Shown piece by piece: positions 28,930-35,747 of a stretch of 39,939 nt of DNA. Source of the stretch: a virus; the IMG/VR virus record IMGVR_UViG_3300010403_000038, positions 1-39,939 of that record; one strand, 5' to 3'. The notes below the pieces were generated by a model. It made no database searches. It was given only the letters and a program-made list of their open reading frames with translations, and was not told the origin of the DNA. Within the stretch, counting starts at the first letter, position 1. Every line of letters begins with the position of its first letter. Both the position numbers and the translations under genes were made by a program.

Positions 28930-29615
28930 TGAAAGCCGAGTACCTCGTCCCGGAGCTGGTCATCCCGGCCGACTGGACGTTTAGAAACGCGAACGTCGCC
29001 GATACCTTTGAGCGGCATGTGCGCGAGCAGCTTCCCTGGTACGAGCTCGCGACGGGTGCTGTCGCGCACGTTGCGCGCCACTATATCGGCGCGGGTGGTC
29101 TGGTCTACGACATCGGGGCCTCGACGGGGAACGTCTCGCGCTCGCTCGCCAAGACGATCGAAGCGCGCGGCGCACGAATAGTCTCGATCGAGTCGAGTGC
29201 CGAGATGGTCGAGCGCTTCGAGGGGTTCGGCGAGATCGAGCTTGCCGACGCGCTCGGCTACGACTTCGAGCCCTTCGACGTCGCGGTAATGTTCCTGACG
29301 CTGATGTTTACGCCGGTCGCCCAACGGCTCGGCTTTCTTCGGCGCCTCTACGCACGAACGAAGCCCGGCGGCGCGCTGATCATCTTCGACAAGACCGAGG
29401 TAGGCATGGGCTACCTCTCGACCGTCTTGCATCGGCTGACGATCGCGGGGAAGGTCGCCACGGGGTGCGACCCGAAGGAGATCATCGAGAAGGAGCTCTC
29501 GCTCGCGGGCGTTCAGCGTCCCCTGAGCTTCTCGTTCATCTCGATGGCCTTGCCGCATAGCGTCGAGGTCTTTCGCTTCGGCGAGTTCGCAGGCTACGTC
29601 ATCGAGGCCCCGTAA
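28929..29615 (+). CDS. CmoA homologue, candidate carboxy-S-adenosylmethionine synthase
   Basis: 228 residues (E. coli CmoA, 247). Shared landmarks in order: DWTF (15-18), LPWY (35-38) where CmoA has P-G-Y, motif I VYDIGASTGN (59-68) for VYDLGCSLGA, SIESSAEMVERF (86-97), FLTLMFTP (122-129) for FTLQFLEP, RLYARTKPGGALIIFDK (139-155), and a C-terminal FxFGEFAGYVI strand. CmoA converts SAM and prephenate to carboxy-SAM, which host CmoB uses on tRNA. No CmoB is coded here. E. coli Arg199, which binds the carboxylate, has no certain match; Arg169 or Lys175 are candidates. TGATG overlap couples it to the methyltransferase. Confidence 0.75.
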   Translation: MKAEYLVPELVIPADWTFRNANVADTFERHVREQLPWYELATGAVAHVARHYIGAGGLVYDIGASTGNVSRSLAKTIEARGARIVSIESSAEMVERFEGFGEIELADALGYDFEPFDVAVMFLTLMFTPVAQRLGFLRRLYARTKPGGALIIFDKTEVGMGYLSTVLHRLTIAGKVATGCDPKEIIEKELSLAGVQRPLSFSFISMALPHSVEVFRFGEFAGYVIEAP

Positions 29616-29619
29616 GGCT

Positions 29620-29919
29620 ATGCCCGGCGATTCGTTCTACACCTCGCTCGCGTGGCGTGCGCTACGGGCGAAGACCCTCCAGGCCGCAGGCTGGCACTGC
29701 GCGTGGTGCGGCGCGTCCGTGCGTCAATCCGGCGCCGCGCGCGTCGACCACATCAAGCCCCGGCGCGACGCGCCCGAGCTCGCCCTCGTCGCGACGAACC
29801 TGCGCGTGCTCTGCTGCGTGTGCGACGCTCGACGCCACGCCGACAAGGGTGGTCGCCTCCACTTGGGTGCTGACGCGAACGGTTGGCCGACTTCGCCGAG
29901 CCACCCATGGAACCGATAG
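29620..29919 (+). CDS. HNH endonuclease of the packaging module
   Basis: 99 residues. Cys27-x-x-Cys30, the RVDHIKP motif with Asp43-His44, Asn60, and Cys65/Cys68 with His73 form a complete zinc-stabilised HNH site. Small HNH proteins coded directly before the terminase genes, like HK97 gp74, are needed with terminase for cos cleavage and packaging. The location next to the small terminase gene fits. It follows the CmoA-like gene after 4 bases. Confidence 0.88.
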   Translation: MPGDSFYTSLAWRALRAKTLQAAGWHCAWCGASVRQSGAARVDHIKPRRDAPELALVATNLRVLCCVCDARRHADKGGRLHLGADANGWPTSPSHPWNR

Positions 29920-30044
29920 AAGGGGGCTATCGGCAGGGGGGGAGAGACCCGTTTGCGTGGGTGTCTCTCGAACCAGAGTCCTCAGGTCTTTGCGCACGAG
30001 CGCGTATTCCACCCATTTTCCGTTCTTAATAGCTAGGAGCTATC
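29920..30044. other. Intergenic region before small terminase; candidate cos site
   Basis: 125 bases between the HNH and small terminase genes. It holds a G-rich run (29924-29942), an imperfect hairpin (GAGAGA-C-CC pairing with GGG-TG-TCTCTC at about 29942-29968) and AT-rich DNA before the GTG start. In HK97-like phages cos lies here. The exact cut site cannot be read from sequence. Confidence 0.4.
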
Positions 30045-30536
30045 GTGCCACCCGGAGTCAAGCCCAAGCCCCTCGCGCTCCACGTCGTCGAGGGCAACCT
30101 GAAAAAGATGGCGAAGCCGCGCCGCGAGAAGCACGAAAACAGTCCCCAGCCGTCGCTGGAGTTGAGAGGCCCTCCCGAGACGTTCAACGACGATCAGCGC
30201 GCGATCTGGGCCCGTTTGCAGGAGGATTGCGCCGTTGGGCTCCTCGCGCGTTCGGACTACGACATCCTCGTCAGCTACGTGCTACTGGTCGCCGCGCGCG
30301 ACAAGGCGATGAAACTCTTCATCGAGACCGGCTGTCAGGTACTCGTTAAGTCCAACGACTCAAACAACCGCATGCTCTCCAACCCCCTGATGCGCGAGAT
30401 CCGCCGCGTCCTAGAGCAGCTTCGCCCGCTACAGGTCGAGCTCGGCCTCACGCCCATGTCGCGCTCGCGTATCCAGGTCGCGAAGGCCCCGGAGGAGGAG
30501 GACGAGCTTGGGCGCTTCCTCACCCCCTCCGCGTAA
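30045..30536 (+). CDS. terS: Terminase small subunit, P27 family
   Basis: 163 residues from GTG 30045, with AGGAG 6 bases upstream. The P27 pattern is seen: an N-terminal GVKPKP and LHVVEGNLKK, then PPETFNDDQRAIWARL, then long helices (YDILVSYVLLVAARDKAM) and a C-terminal NPLMREIRRVLEQLRP. It binds the packaging site and regulates the large subunit. It overlaps the large subunit gene by 29 bases. Confidence 0.9.
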   Translation: MPPGVKPKPLALHVVEGNLKKMAKPRREKHENSPQPSLELRGPPETFNDDQRAIWARLQEDCAVGLLARSDYDILVSYVLLVAARDKAMKLFIETGCQVLVKSNDSNNRMLSNPLMREIRRVLEQLRPLQVELGLTPMSRSRIQVAKAPEEEDELGRFLTPSA

Positions 30537-32244
30537 CAGGCCAGCTCCCGTCGCCCGCCGCTGGCGCGACCCCGTCAGCCGCTACGCGCAGGCCGTCGTC
30601 TCGCGCCGCCTCCTCGCCGGCCCGCATGTCCGCGCCGCCTGCGCGCGCCACCTCGATGATCGACTCCACGCGCACGAGCGCGGCTGGACGTTCGACCTCG
30701 CCCTCGCCCAGCGCGCGCTCGACTTTTTCCCCGAAGTCCTCCGCCTCAACGCCGGGGAGTTCGAGGGCAAGCCCTTCCACCTCTCGCCCTGGGAAGCGTT
30801 CATCGTCGGCTCGCTGTTCGGCTGGCACGACGCCGAGGGCGCGCGCCGCTTTCGCGTCGCCTACGTCGAGACGGGCAAGGGCTCGGGGAAGTCGCCGCTC
30901 GCCGCGGGGATCGGGCTCCTCATGATGATCGCCGACGGCGAGGCGCGCTCCGAGGTTTACGCCGCCGCGTCGAAAAAGGATCAGGCGATGATCCTCTTCC
31001 GCGACGCCGTCGCGATGGTGCAGCAGTCGCCCGCGCTCTCCAAGCGCATCCGTCTCATCGGCGGCGTCGCCCCGTGGAACATGGTCTTCCGCGACTCGTT
31101 CTTCCGCCCGATCGCCGCCGACGACAAGCAGAGCGGCCCGCGCCCGCACTGCGGCCTTATCGACGAGATGCACGAGCACAAGGACGATACCGTCGTCGAG
31201 ATGATGCGCGCGGGCTTCAAGGGCCGGCGCTCGCCGCTCATGTTCATGATTACCAACGCGGGCGTCGATCGCCAGAGCGTGTGCTGGCGCTACCACGACC
31301 GCGCGATCAAGATCGCCGAGCGCATGCTCGACGACGATCGTTTCTTCGCCTACGTTTGCGCGCTCGACTCCGGCGAAGACCCGCTCCACGACGAGCGCTG
31401 CTGGCCGAAGACGAACCCGAACTTGGGCGTCAGCATCCGCGCCGACTACCTGCGCGATCAGGTCCTCGAAGCGCGCCAGATGCCGGGCAAGGAGTCCGTC
31501 GTCCGGCGCCTCCACTTCTGCCAGTGGGTCGACGCGTCGAGCCCCTGGATCTCGGGCGAGTCGTGGCGCGCCTGCGAGCGCACGCCGTCCGAGCCGTTCG
31601 TCTCGCGCTTCGCAGGCGCGCGCGTCACGCTCGCGGTCGACCTCTCGACCACGACCGACCTCACCGCGCTCGCGCTCGTCGTTGAAATCGAGGGCCGACT
31701 CTTCGCCGCCGTCGAGTTCTTCACGCCGGCCGACACGATGCGCAGCCGCGGCGAACGCGACGGCGTCGACTACGCGCTGTGGGCGCGCCAGGGCTACATC
31801 CACGCCGTTCCTGGCTCGACGCTCGAATACGGGCCGGTCGCCGCGCGTATTGCCGAGCTCGCCGAGGTCTTCGATATCGCCGAGCTCGTCTTCGATCGCT
31901 ACCGTATGAGCTACTTGAAGCGCGAGCTCGAAGAGATCGGCCTCATGCTCCCGCTCACCGAGCACCCGCAGACGTTCGTCAAGCCGCGCTCCTCGGCGCT
32001 GTGGATGCCCCAGTCGATCAACGAGCTCGAAGGCGCGATCATGCGCTCGGAGATCGAGATCGACCGTAACCCGTGCCTCACCTGGGCTGCCGCGAGCGCC
32101 GTCTGCGAGACTGACCTCCACCAGTCGCGCATCTTTTCCAAGCGCAAGGCCACGGGCCGGATCGACGGGCTCGTCGCTCTCGCGATGGCCGTCGGCGCCC
32201 GGCGCGCCCCGAGCTTGGTCAACGTCGGCGCGATGGTCGCCTAG
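30508..32244 (+). CDS. terL: Terminase large subunit, HK97-type
   Basis: 578 residues from TTG 30508, whose ribosome-binding site is a repeated GGAGGAGGAGG just upstream. Walker A ETGKGSGKS (121-129), Walker B LIDE (217-220), coupling motif region ITN (248-250), and a nuclease domain with LAVDLS (Asp378), FDRY (Asp463) and a late acidic segment. It is the ATPase that drives DNA into the head and the nuclease that cuts the concatemer. The HK97-type (Terminase_1) architecture is consistent with cos packaging. Confidence 0.95.
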   Translation: MGASSPPPRNRPAPVARRWRDPVSRYAQAVVSRRLLAGPHVRAACARHLDDRLHAHERGWTFDLALAQRALDFFPEVLRLNAGEFEGKPFHLSPWEAFIVGSLFGWHDAEGARRFRVAYVETGKGSGKSPLAAGIGLLMMIADGEARSEVYAAASKKDQAMILFRDAVAMVQQSPALSKRIRLIGGVAPWNMVFRDSFFRPIAADDKQSGPRPHCGLIDEMHEHKDDTVVEMMRAGFKGRRSPLMFMITNAGVDRQSVCWRYHDRAIKIAERMLDDDRFFAYVCALDSGEDPLHDERCWPKTNPNLGVSIRADYLRDQVLEARQMPGKESVVRRLHFCQWVDASSPWISGESWRACERTPSEPFVSRFAGARVTLAVDLSTTTDLTALALVVEIEGRLFAAVEFFTPADTMRSRGERDGVDYALWARQGYIHAVPGSTLEYGPVAARIAELAEVFDIAELVFDRYRMSYLKRELEEIGLMLPLTEHPQTFVKPRSSALWMPQSINELEGAIMRSEIEIDRNPCLTWAAASAVCETDLHQSRIFSKRKATGRIDGLVALAMAVGARRAPSLVNVGAMVA

Positions 32245-32256
32245 GCGTCGATCAGA

Positions 32257-32286
32257 TTGACACGCGTGATCGATCAGACGAACAAT
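32257..32286 (+). promoter_or_regulatory. Candidate promoter for the capsid gene
   Basis: Perfect TTGACA (32257-32262), 18-base spacer, AACAAT (32281-32286, four of six to consensus). It lies 12 bases after the large terminase stop inside a 247-base non-coding gap that contains no convincing gene. The repeat CGATCAGA occurs on both sides of the -35 box. Confidence 0.45.
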
Positions 32287-32491
32287 CGAGCCCGAACCGG
32301 ATAAACCCGACCCGGCGCGATGCTCAGCGACGCGCGCGCCACGGTGCCGCCTCTTCCGACGAGGGCGCACCATCTCATGATCCCGTCCGTCGCCCGTACG
32401 CGACCCGGCAAGGCCGAGCGTCAAGCGCAGCGCGAGCGTACGGGGCCGCTTTCCCCCTCGACCCCGATAAATCCGGCCCGCCAGGGCAACG

Positions 32492-34630
32492 GTGCGCCCG
32501 GCCATGCCCGCACCGGCCAGCGCTAGCCTCATCCGCGTCGAAAAGCGCGGGGGTCTTCCGGTCGCGCCGAGCTCCGCGCTCGGCCTACTCGGCGCGCACA
32601 CGATCGTCGACGATCAGATCCGGTTTCGCATCAGCAGCGAAGACCTCGACTACTACGGCGACGAAGTCGTCCAGGCCGGACTCGAATTTCCGGCGCAGCT
32701 CCCCGCAGTCGCCGATCACTCGCACACGCTCGACGCCTCGATCGGCGAGTGGCTCCACGTTGAGCGCGCGGGCCGCGAGACCTTCGCGACGCTCCGGCTG
32801 TTGCCCCTCGGCAAATCGCGCGGCGCCGATCTCGTCCGCGCGCTCCACGAGGGCGGCTTTCCGCTCGCCTCGTCGGTCAATTTCGACATCCACCCCTCGG
32901 ACATCGAGCCGATCACGCGCTCGGGTCCCGACGGCAAACCCCGGCGCGGCAAGCGCTACCGGCGCGGCAAGGTCGTCGAAGTCACGCTCACGCAATTCCC
33001 GGCGAACCCGGCGGCCATCGCCGTCGCGCGCTCGCTCGGGTTCTCAGACGACGAGGTCGGCGCGCTGTCGCGCACTCGGCCCCCCTCGCCGTCCCTCGCT
33101 CGCACCACTACGGCTGTCGCCGGTGCGCCCCCGAAGCCAACCACCATGACACTCGCCGAAATGATCGCCGCCGCGCAGGCGGCACACGAGGCCGCGCTCG
33201 CAACGCAGGCCACCGCCATCGCGACGCTCGAAGCCGATTCGGGCGAGGCGAACATGACCGCCGTCGCGCGCGCGACCTCCGAGGCCGACGCGCTCTTCGC
33301 GCGCCTGACCACGCTGCGCGCGGCCGAGACCGCCGCGACGCGGCGCGCCGCCGCCGCGCCGGCCCCCGCGCCCGCGCCCGCGCCGACGAGCTCCGTCTCA
33401 CGCGACCGAGCGAACGCCGCCGGAGACAACCGCTCGGCCGGCCTTCTGACCGAGCGCGGCGACCCCGAGGCCCCGGTCGGCTCGCGGCTCGCGCGGCTTG
33501 TAATGGCCGTCTCCGTCGCGCGCTCGACGCGGCGCAACTTCGTCGACGTCGCTGCCGAGCTCTTCGCGAGCGATCGCGATCGCGAGCTCATCAACGTCGC
33601 GCGCGCCGCCGTCGGCGCTGCCGATACGACGACCGCAGGATGGGCCGCGGAGCTCGTTCGTACCGAGACGCGCGCGCTACTCGACGCGACGCTCAACCCG
33701 AACTCGATCTGGCCGGCGCTCGCCGCGGCGGGCACCTCGTTGAATTTCAACGGCGCGCACTCGGTCGTCATCCCGCAGATGAACATCGGGACGACCGTCG
33801 GCGGCGCCTGGGTCGGCGAGGGCGGCGTCATCCCGCTCGTCAAGGGCTCGTTCGGCTCGAAGCGGCTCTACGCGTACAAGCTCGCGGGGATCATCCCGAT
33901 CACCAAGGAGCTCCAGCGCACGAGCGACCCGCAAGCCGTCGCGGTCATGAGCGAGATGCTCCGGCAGTTCCTCTCGAACCTGCTCGACGCGTCGATGATC
34001 GACGCCTCGGCCGAGGTCACCGGCGTTCGTCCGGCAGGTCTTCTCAACGGCGTCACGCCGATCGCCGGCGCCGCGGGCGGCGGCTACGAGGCGCTGCGCG
34101 CCGACCTCGAAGCCGTAACGAACGCGTTCACCGCGGCCGGCGTCGGCAACGGCAAGAACGTTCTACTCGTACCGGCGTCAAAGGCGTTCCGACTCTCGAC
34201 GATGGTCAACGCGCTCGGGCAGCTCATCTTTCCAAATGGCAGCGGTACGGTACTCGGCTTCCAGACGATCCCCTCGCAGTTCGTCGCAGCGAACACGGCG
34301 ATCGCCGTCGCGGCCGATAAGTTCGCGAGCGCGATCGACCCGCCCGAGCTCGATTCGAGCGAGGAGGCGACGCTCACCATGGCCGACGCGGGCGCAGCAG
34401 CGCCGACGCAGGCCGGCGACGCGGCAGGGGGTGGCGCGCTCGGTACCGCGAAGCAAGTCATCCCCGACGGCGGGATTCCGGTGGCGGGCGGCGCAGGCGC
34501 CTCGACGACGGGCTACACGGCGCTCTCGCTCTTCCAGTCGTGGCTCATCGGCCTGCGGCTCGTCATCCCGGCGAGTTACGGCGTGACGCGCGCAGGCGCA
34601 GTGCAGCAGCTCACGGGGATCACATGGTAG
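32492..34630 (+). CDS. Prohead protease - major capsid protein fusion (HK97 fold)
   Basis: 712 residues from GTG 32492; ATG 32504 is an alternative. Residues 25-195 form an S78-type prohead protease: FRISSEDLDYYGD, AVADHSH with His76, FPLASSVNF with Ser127/128, and the VTLTQFPANPAA strand. Residues about 196-335 are Ala/Pro-rich and helical like a scaffold (delta) domain. From about 345 the HK97 major capsid protein follows (LVRTETRALLDATLNP, WVGEGGVIPLVKGSFG, KLAGIIPITKELQ). The protease should cut itself and the scaffold away during maturation. An internal in-frame ATG at 33146 could give scaffold-capsid alone. Confidence 0.92.
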   Translation: MRPAMPAPASASLIRVEKRGGLPVAPSSALGLLGAHTIVDDQIRFRISSEDLDYYGDEVVQAGLEFPAQLPAVADHSHTLDASIGEWLHVERAGRETFATLRLLPLGKSRGADLVRALHEGGFPLASSVNFDIHPSDIEPITRSGPDGKPRRGKRYRRGKVVEVTLTQFPANPAAIAVARSLGFSDDEVGALSRTRPPSPSLARTTTAVAGAPPKPTTMTLAEMIAAAQAAHEAALATQATAIATLEADSGEANMTAVARATSEADALFARLTTLRAAETAATRRAAAAPAPAPAPAPTSSVSRDRANAAGDNRSAGLLTERGDPEAPVGSRLARLVMAVSVARSTRRNFVDVAAELFASDRDRELINVARAAVGAADTTTAGWAAELVRTETRALLDATLNPNSIWPALAAAGTSLNFNGAHSVVIPQMNIGTTVGGAWVGEGGVIPLVKGSFGSKRLYAYKLAGIIPITKELQRTSDPQAVAVMSEMLRQFLSNLLDASMIDASAEVTGVRPAGLLNGVTPIAGAAGGGYEALRADLEAVTNAFTAAGVGNGKNVLLVPASKAFRLSTMVNALGQLIFPNGSGTVLGFQTIPSQFVAANTAIAVAADKFASAIDPPELDSSEEATLTMADAGAAAPTQAGDAAGGGALGTAKQVIPDGGIPVAGGAGASTTGYTALSLFQSWLIGLRLVIPASYGVTRAGAVQQLTGITW

Positions 34631-34776
34631 CCGTCGCGCTCCTCGTCCTGCTGCTCGTCGCGTTCGTCGCGTTCGTACTCGCCGCGGCCGGGGTCGTCCA
34701 CTCGCGCGTCCAGCTCGTGCCGCTCGGCCTTGCGGCTTGCACGCTCGCCGTCCTCCTGCGCCTGTGGCCACCTTAA
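34624..34776 (+). CDS. Small membrane protein, 50 residues
   Basis: Starts at ATG 34624, inside the end of the capsid gene. Nearly all hydrophobic: ALLVLLLVAFVAFVLAAAG and LVPLGLAACTLAVLLRL form two predicted transmembrane helices. Too short for most holins but not excluded. It is coupled to the most highly translated gene and lies just before a terminator. Function unknown. Confidence 0.5.
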   Translation: MVAVALLVLLLVAFVAFVLAAAGVVHSRVQLVPLGLAACTLAVLLRLWPP

Positions 34777-34846
34777 TCGACGCGCGCGCTCCTGCGCGTG
34801 GCATGACCTCCGAGCTCAACCCAGCAGTTGCCGCGAAGGGGTTTCA

Positions 34847-34876
34847 CCCCCGGCCTCAAGCGCCGGGGGGATTTTT
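34847..34876 (+). terminator. Rho-independent terminator after the capsid gene
   Basis: Stem CCCCCGGC (34847-34854) with GCCGGGGG (34862-34869), 7-base loop, then a G-A and TTTTT (34872-34876). It lies between the capsid cluster and the rest of the structural operon and would reduce read-through, keeping capsid mRNA levels higher than portal and tail. Confidence 0.8.
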
Positions 34877-34898
34877 CTGAAAGAAGGGGCGCCCGACC

Positions 34899-35486
34899 AT
34901 GGCCCAGGCGATCTACCTCACCGACCCGGCCGTCGCGGCGGCCTACCACGTCTACCAGGGCGAATGGGCGAGCGTGACCGACGAGGCCGAGGCCGCGTGG
35001 CTCATCGCGAACCATCACGGCTACCCGATCGACGCGCAACGCGCGATGCCCGCCCCGGGCTTCGTTCACCCGGACGCCCCCTTGCCCTTCGTCCCCTATG
35101 CGGGGCCGGCGCCGCCGGTCGATCGCCCCTCGACGGTCACGGTCACGATCACGCCCGGCGCGCCCGGCGTCTTCGACGTCACCTTCGGCGGCGTCGCCGA
35201 TACAGCCGAGGCAACGGGGCATTTCACGATCCAAGACGACACCAGCGCGACGCTCGCCGACGTCACCTACACGCAACCCGCGGCGACCACGCTCAGCGGA
35301 TCGGCCGCCGCGCTGAACACAGCGCTCGCGCCCCACGCGCCGCCGCTCGTCCTGACGAAAGTCGGTGCGGTTCTCACGATCACCGGCACGAACCCGCCGA
35401 CCGTTGCGAGCGTGGTCGGCACACTCACCGTCCCCGCAGCGCCCGTCGCGGCGCGCCGACCAATCCTGCGTAGGCGGTCGCCATGA
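34899..35486 (+). CDS. Hypothetical virion protein with Ig-like C-terminal region
   Basis: 195 residues, GAAAGAAGGGG before ATG 34899. The N-terminal 60 residues are mixed helical (PAVAAAYHVYQGEWA, EAAWLIANHHGYP). Residues about 77-180 are Thr/Val/Gly-rich and all-beta (STVTVTITPGAPGVFDVTFG, VLTKVGAVLTITGT), like the Ig-like domains that decorate capsids or tails. Position after the capsid gene suggests a head decoration protein. Basic C-terminus (RRPILRRR). Confidence 0.5.
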   Translation: MAQAIYLTDPAVAAAYHVYQGEWASVTDEAEAAWLIANHHGYPIDAQRAMPAPGFVHPDAPLPFVPYAGPAPPVDRPSTVTVTITPGAPGVFDVTFGGVADTAEATGHFTIQDDTSATLADVTYTQPAATTLSGSAAALNTALAPHAPPLVLTKVGAVLTITGTNPPTVASVVGTLTVPAAPVAARRPILRRRSP

Positions 35487-35737
35487 GCGGCGCGCCGGTC
35501 GTCGTCTACGCGTTCGATCCGCTCGCGGACGGGGCCGTCGGGATGCTCGTCGTCTCGGCCGATCGCGCCGCACGACTCGTCGCCGAGCACCGCGTCGAGC
35601 TCGTGGGCGAGCATATCCACGCGCCGCTGCGCTTCGTCGTCGGCTCGGCCGCGAACGTCGCCGCGCGTGATGCGCTGCGCGTCGCCCGCGCGAGCTTGCC
35701 GCGCCCGCGCAAGGTCGCGCGCGTCGAGCAAGCTTGA
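35483..35737 (+). CDS. Hypothetical small protein of the head module
   Basis: 84 residues. ATGA overlap with the preceding gene. An alpha/beta profile (VVVYAFDPLADGAVGMLVVS, then ADRAARLVAEHRVEL) and a basic C-terminus (SLPRPRKVAR). No family recognised. Just before the portal gene, it could be a minor head component or an assembly factor; neither is shown. Confidence 0.5.
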   Translation: MSGAPVVVYAFDPLADGAVGMLVVSADRAARLVAEHRVELVGEHIHAPLRFVVGSAANVAARDALRVARASLPRPRKVARVEQA

Positions 35738-35747
35738 AGCCCCCACC

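Noticed and set aside
28929-29615. Reading the CmoA-like protein as an ordinary DNA or RNA methyltransferase
   Set aside because: It lacks DNA-MTase motif IV (no N-P-P-Y or P-C) and matches CmoA landmarks along its length, so a metabolite enzyme is more likely.
32320-32526. 68-codon plus-strand frame in the terL-capsid gap
   Set aside because: Pro/Arg/Thr-rich, no ribosome-binding site, runs into the capsid gene start; more likely a leader.
30520-32601. 693-codon minus-strand frame opposite the large terminase
   Set aside because: Lies wholly opposite terL and the capsid start, low-complexity charged sequence, no ribosome-binding site; shadow.
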